This document shows positions 6,881 to 14,683 of a DNA stretch of 23,918 bases, one piece after another. Numbering within the stretch: position 1 is the first letter of the stretch; the number at the start of each line of letters is the position of its first letter. The DNA lies in assembly GCA_025464735.1 (NCBI GenBank), contig JAODMX010000176.1, positions 1-23,918 on the forward strand, written 5' to 3'. The DNA is from Frondihabitans sp. Lineage in GTDB: Bacteria; Actinomycetota; Actinomycetes; Actinomycetales; Microbacteriaceae. Below the pieces are notes generated by a model. It did not search any database, was not told the origin of the DNA, and worked only from the letters and a program-made list of their open reading frames with translations. Made by a program: the position numbers and the translations under genes.

Positions 6881-8158
6881 GTGACCACAACCGACCGCCT
6901 GCCTTCCACGTTCAATGCACCTCTTTCCGAGGTCGACCCCGAGATCGCAGCAGTGCTCGAGCAGGAGCTCGGCCGCCAGCGCGACTACCTTGAGATGATC
7001 GCGAGTGAGAACTTCGTTCCGCGCGCCGTGCTCGAGTCGCAGGGTTCGGTTCTCACCAACAAGTACGCCGAGGGCTACCCCGGCCGCCGCTACTACGGCG
7101 GCTGCGAATTCGTCGATATTGCCGAGAACCTCGCGATCGAGCGGGCTAAGAGCCTCTTCGGCGCCGACTTCGCGAACGTCCAGCCGCACTCCGGTGCCCA
7201 GGCGAACGCTGCTGTCCTCGCGGCGCTCGCCACCCCCGGCGACACCATCCTCGGCCTCGAGCTCTCGCACGGCGGCCACCTCACGCACGGCATGAAGCTC
7301 AACTTCTCCGGCAAGCTCTACAACGCCGTCGCCTACGAGGTCGACCCCACGACCTACCTCGTCGACATGGAGACGGTGCGGCAGCAGGCTCTCACGCACA
7401 AGCCGAAGGTCATCATCGCCGGCTGGTCGGCCTACCCGCGCCAGCTCGACTTCGCCGCCTTCCGCGCGATTGCCGACGAGGTCGGCGCCTACCTCTGGGT
7501 CGACATGGCGCACTTCGCCGGCCTCGTCGCCGCGGGTCTGCACCCGTCCCCCGTGCCGCACGCCCACGTCGTCTCCTCGACCGTGCACAAGACCCTGGCC
7601 GGCCCGCGTTCCGGCGTGATCCTCTCCAACCACGAGCCGCTCTTCAAGAAGCTCAACTCCGCTGTGTTCCCCGGCCAGCAGGGCGGCCCGCTCATGCATG
7701 TGATCGCCGCCAAGGCCACCGCATTCAAGCTCGCGGCCGAGCCCGAGTTCAAAGACCGCCAGGAGCGCACCATCCGCGGCGCCCAGCTCCTCGCCGCCCG
7801 TCTGACCGCTCCCGACGCCAAAGCCGCGGGCATCGACGTGCTCACCGGTGGCACCGATGTGCACCTCGTGCTTGTCGACCTCCGCACCAGCGAGGTCGAC
7901 GGCAAGCAGGCCGAGAACCTCCTCCACGAGGTCGGTATCACCGTGAATCGCAACGCCGTGCCGTGGGATCCTCGTCCCCCGATGGTCACCTCCGGTGTCC
8001 GGATCGGCACGCCCGCCCTCGCAACGCGGGGCTTCGGCGACGTCGAGTTCACCGAGGTGGCCGACATCATCGCGTCCGCACTGATGCCGAACCCCGACAT
8101 CGCCGCTCTCGCCGCCCGCGTGAAGGTGCTCACGGACGCCTTCCCGCTCTACGCGTGA
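6881..8158 (+). CDS. glyA: Serine hydroxymethyltransferase
   Basis: This PLP enzyme of 425 residues converts serine plus tetrahydrofolate to glycine plus 5,10-methylene-tetrahydrofolate, the main source of one-carbon units. The family blocks are all present: [17 protein letters not shown] (40-56), [15 protein letters not shown] (60-74), [13 protein letters not shown] (101-113) and [14 protein letters not shown] (206-219). [14 protein letters not shown] (232-245) includes Lys237, which carries PLP. The start is GTG 6881, with GAGGAG (6870-6875) five bases upstream; the open frame continues back to 6767, but through the riboswitch. It is transcribed behind a ZTP riboswitch and overlaps folD by four bases, so both are expected to rise when formyl-folate is short. 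Confidence 0.96.
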   Translation: MTTTDRLPSTFNAPLSEVDPEIAAVLEQELGRQRDYLEMIASENFVPRAVLESQGSVLTNKYAEGYPGRRYYGGCEFVDIAENLAIERAKSLFGADFANVQPHSGAQANAAVLAALATPGDTILGLELSHGGHLTHGMKLNFSGKLYNAVAYEVDPTTYLVDMETVRQQALTHKPKVIIAGWSAYPRQLDFAAFRAIADEVGAYLWVDMAHFAGLVAAGLHPSPVPHAHVVSSTVHKTLAGPRSGVILSNHEPLFKKLNSAVFPGQQGGPLMHVIAAKATAFKLAAEPEFKDRQERTIRGAQLLAARLTAPDAKAAGIDVLTGGTDVHLVLVDLRTSEVDGKQAENLLHEVGITVNRNAVPWDPRPPMVTSGVRIGTPALATRGFGDVEFTEVADIIASALMPNPDIAALAARVKVLTDAFPLYA

Positions 8159-9105
8159 GTGCGGCCACGATGTCGTTGTCGACCGAGCTCGACCTGACAG
8201 CCCGCTTCCTTCCTGACGACCCATCGAGCGCAATCAAGATCGACGGCACGGCGCTGGCCGCGCAGGTGAAAGACGACCTGCGCACCCGTGTCACCGCCCT
8301 CAAGGCGCGGGGTGTGGATCCAGGGCTCGGCACGATTCTCGTCGGCTCGAACCCCGCCTCCCTCTCGTACATCGCGGGCAAGCACCGCGACTGCGCTGAG
8401 GTCGGCATTGAGTCGATCCGGCTCGACCTGCCTGCTACGGCTTCCGAGGCTGACATTCGTGCGGCGATCACCTCGATGAATCAGGATCCAGCGGTCACGG
8501 CCTTCATCATCCAGCTCCCGCTCCCGGAGGGCATCGACCCGACGGCCATGCTCGAGTTGATGGATCCCGCGAAGGACGCCGACGGCCTGCACCCCGTGAA
8601 CCTCGGTGAGCTCGTGCTCGCCGTTCCCGGCGGTGGCGGGCGGATCTCCACTCCGTTGCCCTGCACGCCCCGAGGAATCGTCGCGATGCTGCAGGCGTAC
8701 GACATCCCGATCGAGGGTAAGCACGTCACGATCGTCGGTCAGGGCCTCACGGTCGGACGGCCGCTCGGGCTCCTGCTCACCCGCCTCGAGGCCACCGCCA
8801 CGCTGACGCACTCGCGCACGGTCGACGTCGCGGCCGAATGCCGTCGCGCAGACATCATCGTCGTAGCCACCGGCGTGGCCGGCCTCGTCAAGGCGAACTG
8901 GGTGCGCCCCGGAGCCGCGGTGATCGACGTCGGGATCACGCGCGTCCTGAACGAGGAGACCGGCAAGTACCACCTGCGCGGCGACGTCGACCCCGGCGTT
9001 GCCGCCGTGGCCGGGTACCTGTCGCCGGTGCCCGGCGGCGTCGGGCCCATGACCCGCGCGATGCTGCTCGCCAATGTGGTGGAGGCCGCTGAGCAGGCCG
9101 CGTAG
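8155..9105 (+). CDS. folD: Bifunctional methylene-THF dehydrogenase/methenyl-THF cyclohydrolase
   Basis: FolD oxidises 5,10-methylene-THF to methenyl-THF with NADP and hydrolyses it to 10-formyl-THF, feeding purine and initiator-tRNA formylation. It uses the product of glyA upstream. Seen in the protein: [17 protein letters not shown] (catalytic Tyr and Lys near residues 72 and 76), [22 protein letters not shown] and [24 protein letters not shown] is the nucleotide-binding loop, with GQG where many homologues have GRS, and [10 protein letters not shown] closes the active site. GTG 8155 gives 316 residues and overlaps the glyA stop as GTGA; ATG 8170 gives 311. A hydrophilic N-terminal extension of about 20 residues precedes the usual IDGTALA start. 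A strong terminator follows. Confidence 0.95.
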   Translation: MSAATMSLSTELDLTARFLPDDPSSAIKIDGTALAAQVKDDLRTRVTALKARGVDPGLGTILVGSNPASLSYIAGKHRDCAEVGIESIRLDLPATASEADIRAAITSMNQDPAVTAFIIQLPLPEGIDPTAMLELMDPAKDADGLHPVNLGELVLAVPGGGGRISTPLPCTPRGIVAMLQAYDIPIEGKHVTIVGQGLTVGRPLGLLLTRLEATATLTHSRTVDVAAECRRADIIVVATGVAGLVKANWVRPGAAVIDVGITRVLNEETGKYHLRGDVDPGVAAVAGYLSPVPGGVGPMTRAMLLANVVEAAEQAA

Positions 9106-9149
9106 CTGCTCGCGCGTGGGCCTCCCCCACCCGCGTGCCCCGGTGGAAG

Positions 9150-9211
9150 AAGTACGGTTCCGCGCAAGAAGTACGAGCTAGAACGTCCTTCTTGCGCGGA
9201 ATCGTACTTTT
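9150..9211. terminator. Long-stem terminator between folD and galK
   Basis: A 22-bp stem with a single G-T mismatch forms between 9150-9171 and 9188-9209, with a 16-base loop and a TTTT run at 9208-9211 on the plus strand. The genes on either side converge, so it probably serves both; the folD direction has the better U-run. AAGAAGTACG occurs twice as a direct repeat in its left half (9147-9156 and 9166-9175). Confidence 0.85.
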
Positions 9212-9258
9212 CGCCCGGTCGCCTCGCCCCGCGTGAGCGGGACGGGGCAGTGCGCGGC

Positions 9259-10407
9259 TCAGTCGACGCGGTGCGCCCCGTCGGCGGCGTGCACCACGAA
9301 CAGCGTCGGCGCCGCAAAGCCCGCCGCGGCGAACGCGGCGACGACGGCCGCCGACACGGCCTCACGCAAATCCGAGGGAACGAGCGCGATCGCCGATCCG
9401 CCGAATCCACCGCCCGTCATGCGAGCGCCCACGGCACCCGACGCCTGAGCCGTCGCGACCGCGAGGTCGAGCTCGGGCACCGAGATCTCGAAGTCGTCGC
9501 GCATCGACACGTGCGAGGCATCCAGCAGCGGACCGATCGCACCCGGCCCTTCGAGACGCAGCGTACGAACCGTGTCGAGCACCCGCTGGTTCTCGGTGAT
9601 CACGTGGCGTACCCGCCGGAAGGTCTCGTCGTCGAGGACCTCCTCGGCCCGCGGCAGATCGGCCACGTCGAGGTCGCGCAACGATCCGACGCCCAGCGCC
9701 GCTGCCCCGCGTTCGCAGGAGGCGCGGCGAGCGACGTAGCCGCCTGAGGCGTGCGCGTGCTCGACGTGGGTGTCGACGACGAGCAGTTCGAGCGAGGCGC
9801 CGGCGAATCCGAGATCGATAACCTCGGCGTCGAGGCTCCGGCAGTCGAGGAAGACGGCGGAGTCCGCGTGCCCGAGCAGCGACGCCGACTGGTCCATGAT
9901 GCCGGTCGGTGCGCCGACGAAGTCGTTCTCCGACCGCTGACCGATCTTCGCCAGGGCAGATCCGTCGAGGCCGAGAGCCCAGAGCTCGTTCATGGCCACG
10001 GCCACCGAGCACTCCAACGCGGCCGACGACGAGAGCCCGGCACCGACGGGCACGTCCGACTCGACGAAGATGTCGAGCCCGGGCACGCCGGAGAGGTCGA
10101 ACCCGTCGATGCCCGCAGCTCCCGCGCCGAGCGCCCAGGCGATCCCAAAGACGTACGACGACCAGTCGGAGGGAGCATCAGGATCCAGCGCGTCAAGAGA
10201 CACCGACGAGACCCCGGCTTCGAAGGTGGACGCCACGCGCAGCAGGCGGTCGGAGCGAAGTCCCACGGTGATGGTCGTCGCCCGGTCGATCGCGAAGGGC
10301 AACACGAAGCCGTCGTTGTAGTCGGTGTGCTCGCCGATCAGGTTGACCCGCCCGGGAGCGGCCCAGCGTCCGGTCACCGGGGTGTCGAAGGTGTCGCTGT
10401 ACGTCAT
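9259..10407 (-). CDS. galK: Galactokinase
   Basis: This GHMP-family kinase of 382 residues phosphorylates galactose to galactose-1-phosphate with ATP. The galactokinase signature GRVNLIGEHTDYNDG is at 19-33, the ATP-binding GHMP motif VPVGAGLSSSAALE at 119-132, the catalytic-base region GIMDQSASLLG at 169-179 (Asp172), and the C-terminal glycine loop MTGGGFGGSAIAL at 330-342. Length is normal for bacterial GalK. The start ATG 10407 overlaps the galT stop as ATGA, so galT and galK are translated together and presumably share the operator-controlled promoter upstream of galT. Confidence 0.95.
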   Translation of the reverse strand: MTYSDTFDTPVTGRWAAPGRVNLIGEHTDYNDGFVLPFAIDRATTITVGLRSDRLLRVASTFEAGVSSVSLDALDPDAPSDWSSYVFGIAWALGAGAAGIDGFDLSGVPGLDIFVESDVPVGAGLSSSAALECSVAVAMNELWALGLDGSALAKIGQRSENDFVGAPTGIMDQSASLLGHADSAVFLDCRSLDAEVIDLGFAGASLELLVVDTHVEHAHASGGYVARRASCERGAAALGVGSLRDLDVADLPRAEEVLDDETFRRVRHVITENQRVLDTVRTLRLEGPGAIGPLLDASHVSMRDDFEISVPELDLAVATAQASGAVGARMTGGGFGGSAIALVPSDLREAVSAAVVAAFAAAGFAAPTLFVVHAADGAHRVD

Positions 10408-11513
10408 GCGCGTTCGATGGCCTCTCTCAGAAGGGCAGCGGAGGTCTCGGGAACGAGGTCTCCGATCCAGGCGCCCATGGCCGCCTCGGATCCTGCCAGG
10501 AATTTCAGCTTGGTCTCGGCCCGGCGGGGCGACGTGATCTGCAGCATGAGCCGCACGGTGTCGCGCCCGACGTTGACCGGTGCCTGGTGCCAGGCGGCGA
10601 TGTAGGGCGTCGGGTCGTCGTAGAGGGCGTCGACGCCGCGCAGGATCCGGCGGTAGAGATGAGCGAGCTCGTCACGTTCATCGCCGGTGAGGCCGGCGAA
10701 GTCGGGCACGTGGCGATGCGGCAGCAGGTGGATCTCGACCGGCCAGCGGGCGGCGAACGGCACGAAGGCCGTGAAGTGCTCGCCTGCGAGGACGACGCGG
10801 GGGCCGGTGCGCTCGCTGTCGAGGAGGTCGGCGAAGAGGCTCGGGCCGTACTGGTCGATGCTCGTCAGCAGGCGCGTCGTGCGCGGGGTGACGTAGGGGT
10901 AGGCGTAGATCTGCCCGTGCGGGTGGTGCAGGGTGACGCCGATGGCCTCGCCGCGGTTCTCGAAGGGGAAGACCTGCTGGATCCCGGGGAGCGCACTCAG
11001 AGCCTCGGTGCGATCAGCCCAGGCTTCGACGACCGTGCGGGCACGGGATTCCGAGAGGTTCGCGAACGAACCGTAGGTCTCCGGGCTGAAGCAGACGACC
11101 TCGCAGCGCCCGATCGACGTGCGGGTGCGGCCGAGGCCGAGCTCCGCGAGGTCGTCGAGCCCCTGGGGAGCGTTGGGTGCGTCCGGCGGAAGAAGCGGAC
11201 CGAACGAGGGCGAGCGGTTCTCGAACACGGCCACGTCGTAGACGTCAGGGATCTCGGAAGGGTTCGTGGCGCTGGCCGGGGCGAGAGGATCCAGCTCGGC
11301 GGGAGGGAGGAACGCGCGGTTCTGCCGGGAGGCCGCGATCGAGACCCACTCGCCGGTGAGGACGTCCTGACGCATCGTCGCGGTCTCAGGGCGCGGGTCG
11401 AGTGGCCGCGTGTCGGGCTTGCGCTCGGGTGAGAGCGTCGTGTCTGCGTCGTCGAAGTAGATGAGCTCGCGTCCGTCGGCGAGGGTGGTCGGCCGCTTGG
11501 TGATGCTCGCCAT
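10404..11513 (-). CDS. galT: Galactose-1-phosphate uridylyltransferase
   Basis: This 369-residue enzyme exchanges UMP between UDP-glucose and galactose-1-phosphate in the Leloir pathway. The active-site motif HPHGQ is at 197-201 within LHHPHGQIYAYPYV; the second His is the uridylylated residue. FENRGEAIGVT precedes it, and PVEIHLLPHRHVPDF marks the C-terminal half. At the place where E. coli GalT has a zinc-binding Cys-x-x-Cys pair, this protein reads FLPPAELDPLAP with no cysteine. The CFSPETYGSF block also lacks the histidine ligand, so the structural zinc site seems absent. The start is ATG 11513, with GGAGG five bases upstream; the open frame reaches back to 11792 across the promoter and is not used. 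It is first in the galT-galK operon, divergent from the regulator. Confidence 0.95.
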   Translation of the reverse strand: MASITKRPTTLADGRELIYFDDADTTLSPERKPDTRPLDPRPETATMRQDVLTGEWVSIAASRQNRAFLPPAELDPLAPASATNPSEIPDVYDVAVFENRSPSFGPLLPPDAPNAPQGLDDLAELGLGRTRTSIGRCEVVCFSPETYGSFANLSESRARTVVEAWADRTEALSALPGIQQVFPFENRGEAIGVTLHHPHGQIYAYPYVTPRTTRLLTSIDQYGPSLFADLLDSERTGPRVVLAGEHFTAFVPFAARWPVEIHLLPHRHVPDFAGLTGDERDELAHLYRRILRGVDALYDDPTPYIAAWHQAPVNVGRDTVRLMLQITSPRRAETKLKFLAGSEAAMGAWIGDLVPETSAALLREAIERA

Positions 11514-11560
11514 GGGTTCCTCCGGGAACGGGGCTTGAGGGAGGCTCCGCTTGGGATTGC

Positions 11561-11603
11561 GAAAGCAAATGAAAGTATACGAAACTTGGCTCGTGGCTGA
11601 CAA
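11561..11603. promoter_or_regulatory. Divergent gal promoter with DeoR-type operator repeats
   Basis: GAAAG (11561-11565), GAAAG (11571-11575) and GAAAC (11581-11585) repeat at exactly 10-base steps, so they face one side of the helix. This is the direct-repeat pattern known for DeoR-family operators (CTTTC on the other strand, as for AgaR). The galT promoter on the minus strand is TTGTCA (11603-11598), 18 bases, TATACT (11579-11574), near consensus, and the middle repeat lies on its -10. On the plus strand TATACG (11576-11581) could serve the regulator with a leaderless GTG 11593. Binding would repress both directions. Confidence 0.7.
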
Positions 11604-12450
11604 CCGAGATGCAGGATCCGAGGCGCGTCGCCCTGCCCCCGGCTCCGTCCCGTCCTCCTGGCGGCGCGATCGCATCGTGGCGATCGTCGCATCGCACGGC
11701 TTCGCGCGCACGAACGACCTCGCCCGTGAGCTCGGCACGTCGGACGTGACGGTCCGCAGCGACTTCGACACCCTCGCCGCCGCGGGCCGCATCGTCCGGG
11801 TTCACGGCGGCGCGATGTCGGTCGAGCAGTCGCCGATCGAGCGGCCGTTCGAAGAGGTCGAGGCGGTTGAGACCGAGGCCAAGCGCGCGATCGGCGTTCG
11901 TGCCGCGGCCCTGGTGCAGTCGGGCCAGTGCGTCGTCCTCGACGTCGGAACGACGACGACCCAGATCGCCGAAGCCCTCCTCGATCGGCTCGACCTCGTG
12001 GGCCTCACGATCGTGACCAACGGGCTCACGATCGCGCTCGCGCTCGAACGAGCCGTGCCGCGCTTCACTGTCATCGTCACCGGCGGCACGCTGCGACCCC
12101 TCCAGCACTCGCTCGTCAACCCGCTCGCGACGACCGTGCTCGAGGGGATCACCGCCGACGTGGCCTTCATCGGCTGCACCGGGGTCGACGTCACCCACGG
12201 CGTCACCAACGTCAACCTGCCCGAGACCGACCTGAAGCGCGCCATGGCGAAGACAGCCAGGCGCACGTTCGTTGTCGCCGACGGGGGCAAAATAGGGGAG
12301 GCCCACCTCGGCGTCATCGGTCCGCTCGACTCGTTCGACGGGCTCGTCACCGCCGGGGCGGAGCCGTCGAAGGTGAAGGCCCTGCGCGCTGCCGGTCTGG
12401 TGGTGATCGAGGCCGATTCGCCGGATCCTGATGGCCCCGACCGCCCCTGA
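11593..12450 (+). CDS. DeoR-family transcriptional repressor of the gal locus
   Basis: This is a DeoR/GlpR-type regulator of about 285 residues. The N-terminal winged helix-turn-helix runs from RRDRIVAIVASHGFA through DLARELGTSDVTVRSD to RIVRVHGGAM, the standard DeoR DNA-binding layout. The C-terminal DeoR sensor domain shows LDVGTTTTQIAEAL (phosphosugar-binding loop), TIVTNGLTIALAL, GGTLRPLQHSLVNPL and FVVADGGKIGEAHLG. Family members release DNA on binding a phosphorylated sugar. Here galactose-1-phosphate or a derivative is the natural guess from the neighbours. GTG 11593 follows TATACG by eleven bases and avoids coding through the operator repeats; ATG 11569 is the alternative, giving MKVYETWL in front. 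It is divergent from galT-galK and upstream of galM. Confidence 0.88.
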   Translation: MADNRDAGSEARRPAPGSVPSSWRRDRIVAIVASHGFARTNDLARELGTSDVTVRSDFDTLAAAGRIVRVHGGAMSVEQSPIERPFEEVEAVETEAKRAIGVRAAALVQSGQCVVLDVGTTTTQIAEALLDRLDLVGLTIVTNGLTIALALERAVPRFTVIVTGGTLRPLQHSLVNPLATTVLEGITADVAFIGCTGVDVTHGVTNVNLPETDLKRAMAKTARRTFVVADGGKIGEAHLGVIGPLDSFDGLVTAGAEPSKVKALRAAGLVVIEADSPDPDGPDRP

Positions 12451-12510
12451 CCGCCACTGACCGCCCTGACCGCACCACCGCACCGCACCACCGCACCGCA
12501 CCGCACCGAC
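12447..12510 (+). repeat. ACCGC-rich short tandem repeat between regulator and epimerase genes
   Basis: The spacer is built from imperfect units: three TGACCGC copies and then alternating ACCACCGC and ACCGC copies. It begins over the regulator's stop codon (12448-12450) and ends just before the weak ribosome-binding stretch AGAGAG upstream of GTG 12525. It looks like slippage-prone microsatellite DNA; no promoter or hairpin was recognised in it. Confidence 0.75.
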
Positions 12511-12524
12511 AGAGAGAACAACGA

Positions 12525-13475
12525 GTGACCGAGCCCACCCCGCCCACCGGAGAGCAGTACCACCTGAGCCTCACGGAGGGCGGCAGAACGGTGACGGCTA
12601 TCGTGACCGAGGTCGCCGCGGGACTCCGCGCGCTCGAAATCGGCGGCGTGGCCATCGCCGAGACCTTCGCCGAGAACGAGACACCCCCGTCGGCCTGCGG
12701 CATCACACTCGTGCCGTGGCCGAACCGCGTCGACGGCGGCAGCTGGACCCTCAATGGCGAGACCCAGCAGCTCGACATCACGGAGGTTGCGAAGGGGAAC
12801 GCGAGCCACGGACTCCTGCGGTATTCGCCCTACCGGCCCGTGGTCGTCGAGCCGCATGCGGTCACCCAGGCGGCATCGGTCTATCCGCAGCACGGCTTCC
12901 CCTTCCGCCTCGACACGACCGTGCGTCACGAGCTGGTCGCCGACGGACTCGTCGTCACGCATACGATCACGAACGCTTCGCCCGCGCGCGCCCCGTTCGC
13001 GGTGGGGTCACATCCGTTCTTCCGGGTCGGAGATCACGACCCGGCCACCCTGCGGGTCACCCTCGATGCGGCCACGCGCTTCGAGACGAACGTGCGCAGC
13101 ATCCCGGTCGGCACCACGTCCGTCGCCGGCACGCCCTTCGATCTCACGGCGTCGCCGGTGCTCGGCGATCTCGACATCGACGCCTGCTATCGCGACGTGG
13201 CCGCCGACGGCGAGGGGATCCGACGCACGCGCCTGACCGCGCCTGACGGATCCAGCACGACCCTGTGGCAGGACGCCTCCTTCGAATACGTCCAGGTCTT
13301 CACTCCGCGCAACTTCCCTCGCGATGGCGTGAAGGGTCTGGCATTCGCGGCGGAGCCGATGACTGCCCCGGCGAACGCCCTGGCCTCGGGCGAAGGACTC
13401 CGCTGGCTCGAGCCGGGCGAGACCTGGACGGGCAGCTGGGGCTTCGTCTACGACGGACCGTCGGTCGCTGCGTGA
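12525..13475 (+). CDS. galM: Aldose 1-epimerase (galactose mutarotase family)
   Basis: This is a 316-residue enzyme of the aldose 1-epimerase superfamily, which interconverts alpha and beta anomers of aldohexoses and so supplies alpha-galactose to GalK. Conserved positions are visible: VPWPNRV at 63-69 (Asn/Arg pair), GNASHGLLR at 91-99 with a sugar-contacting His95, VGSHPFF at 160-166 with catalytic His163, and FAAEPMTAPANA near 274-285 with the catalytic-base Glu277. The start GTG 12525 lies 75 bases after the regulator gene, so the two are probably co-transcribed. The family also includes glucose-6-phosphate 1-epimerases, but gene context favours galactose mutarotation. Confidence 0.85.
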   Translation: MTEPTPPTGEQYHLSLTEGGRTVTAIVTEVAAGLRALEIGGVAIAETFAENETPPSACGITLVPWPNRVDGGSWTLNGETQQLDITEVAKGNASHGLLRYSPYRPVVVEPHAVTQAASVYPQHGFPFRLDTTVRHELVADGLVVTHTITNASPARAPFAVGSHPFFRVGDHDPATLRVTLDAATRFETNVRSIPVGTTSVAGTPFDLTASPVLGDLDIDACYRDVAADGEGIRRTRLTAPDGSSTTLWQDASFEYVQVFTPRNFPRDGVKGLAFAAEPMTAPANALASGEGLRWLEPGETWTGSWGFVYDGPSVAA

Positions 13476-13493
13476 GCTGCGGCTGTTTTGTTG

Positions 13494-13566
13494 TGGGCCC
13501 CGTGGGGCTCGAACCCACGACCAACGGATTAAAAGTCCGATGCTCTACCGACTGAGCTAGAGGCCC
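13494..13566 (-). tRNA. tRNA-Lys (TTT anticodon)
   Basis: The reverse strand folds as a 73-base tRNA. The acceptor GGGCCTC pairs with GGGGCCC, followed by discriminator A. The D arm is GCTCAGTCGGTAGAGC. The anticodon loop CTTTTAA has anticodon TTT, and the T arm GTGGG-TTCGAGC-CCCAC is standard. The 3' CCA is not encoded (CAA follows). It lies between the convergent end of the epimerase gene and an upstream GC-rich leader. Confidence 0.97.
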
Positions 13567-13589
13567 GCGCGCGCGGCGCGCGTCCAACC

Positions 13590-13617
13590 AGCCTAGCAAC
13601 CAATGCCTCGTTGGTAA
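13590..13617 (-). promoter_or_regulatory. Probable promoter of the tRNA-Lys gene
   Basis: On the minus strand TTACCA (13617-13612), a 16-base spacer and TAGGCT (13595-13590) precede the tRNA by about two dozen bases. The intervening leader (13567-13583) is an almost pure GC run with GCGCGC palindromes. Confidence 0.45.
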
Positions 13618-13720
13618 GACACCGGATCCCGGCGGGGGTACCACTGCCGCGGCGCTGGTACCACGGCCGAAAAGCCGTCCCCCGCCTCGGAGCACAGCAC
13701 GGCAGCGTACCCTTGGTGCA

Positions 13721-14353
13721 ATGTCGCCTCGAGACTTCCACCGCCCCGCGCAATTCTCCGGCCACGAGTTCGAGGCCTTCAAGGGCGGCGATGACCCCGC
13801 CGTGATGCACCGTGTCGCCCACGAGTCCGCCGGTGCTCTCCTCGCGCGTGTCCGTCAGGATCCGAGTCCAGAGATCCTCGACCGCCTTGTCGCGTTCACC
13901 GACGCCAACGGCATCGACGCGCTCGCCGAACTCTGGGCGAGTGCCAGCCCGCACAGCCTGCCCGGAGCGCTCTGGCGGGTGTACCTGATGCGGGCCGTCA
14001 TCCGCCAGAATCCCGACGACATCACGTACCTCTTCGAGCGCGGAACCCAGGTCACCTCGACGATCGACCAGGTTGTGGCCGGAGCCCCGGCACCTGCGAG
14101 CCCGGAGGAGATTCTCGAACTCGCCGACCTGATCCTGTGCGGTGTGTTCGTCGGGGACTTCGCGCTCGCGCTCGACCGCGGCGCGGCGTTCTGCCGCTTG
14201 GCGGCCGCCGGAGCGACCAGCGTCGCCGACGACCTCGAGGCGACGCAGCCCGATCGTGCCAGCGAGCTGACCCGCCGTGCGCTGCGCTTGTCCGAGCTCG
14301 CCGTCGACCTCACCGCGTGCGCCGGCCTTTGGCGCGACGGTAGCCTCGACTGA
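13721..14353 (+). CDS. Conserved actinobacterial protein of unknown function
   Basis: This is a 210-residue soluble, mainly helical protein beginning MSPRDFHRPAQFSGHEFEAF. It contains ALAELWASASPHSLPGALWR (66-85) and YLMRAVIRQNPDD (87-99). AFCRLAAAGATSVADDLE and RRALRLSELAVDLTACAGLW follow towards the end. I recognise this as a family common in Micrococcales that is often mislabelled in databases as an RNA polymerase beta subunit; nothing in it resembles RpoB, and I assign no function. There is no Shine-Dalgarno; TACCCT (13708-13713) lies seven bases before ATG 13721, so it may be leaderless. There are no membrane helices or signal peptide. About 625 bases without a gene follow it. Confidence 0.8.
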   Translation: MSPRDFHRPAQFSGHEFEAFKGGDDPAVMHRVAHESAGALLARVRQDPSPEILDRLVAFTDANGIDALAELWASASPHSLPGALWRVYLMRAVIRQNPDDITYLFERGTQVTSTIDQVVAGAPAPASPEEILELADLILCGVFVGDFALALDRGAAFCRLAAAGATSVADDLEATQPDRASELTRRALRLSELAVDLTACAGLWRDGSLD

Positions 14354-14367
14354 CCTCGACCGCACGC

Positions 14368-14435
14368 GTGGCTTCGCCGATGTTGGCTTGGCGTCGTGCA
14401 CTTCCGCGAAGCCATCGCCGGGTTGGCGAAGCCAC
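14368..14435. repeat. GGCTTCG inverted-repeat element, copy 1
   Basis: GTGGCTTCGCC (14368-14378) is the exact reverse complement of GGCGAAGCCAC (14425-14435). A further GCGAAGCC (14406-14413) lies between, so alternative hairpins can form. It begins 15 bases after a stop codon. Confidence 0.65.
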
Positions 14436-14520
14436 TGCGGAGCGGCGCGCCGGGCGACCCGCAGTTCGCTCTGTGCGGACGACCGAGACGAGCCAAGGAG
14501 TTCTCGCTAGAGTTAACGTC

Positions 14521-14598
14521 GCCGGGCCGCAGTAACCCCGGGCTCCAAAATTCGCCGCTCCGAGCGGCCTCGCGCCGAGAGGCGTTCTGCGGCCCGGC
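14521..14598. repeat. 78-base structured element closed by a perfect 12-bp stem
   Basis: GCCGGGCCGCAG (14521-14532) pairs perfectly with CTGCGGCCCGGC (14587-14598). Inside are two further perfect hairpins: GCCGCT/AGCGGC (14554-14568) and CTCG/CGAG (14569-14579). The result is a multibranched fold with a 21-base single strand that includes CAAAATT. No protein frame explains it. It could be a structured RNA or a small palindromic mobile remnant. Confidence 0.55.
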
Positions 14599-14651
14599 GC
14601 CAACCTGCCGCCGCGGCCTCCACGCGCCGCCCCCGCATCGCCAATGTGGCA

Positions 14652-14683
14652 GTCGCTTCGCCGAATTGCCCGAAGCCACCGCA
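14652..14683. repeat. GGCTTCG inverted-repeat element, copy 2
   Basis: GTCGCTTCGCCGAATTG (14652-14668) is followed closely by CCCGAAGCCACCGC. It resembles the first copy (GTGGCTTCGCCGATGTTG) and has the same arms turned inwards, about 280 bases away. The arms pair less perfectly than in copy 1. Confidence 0.5.
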
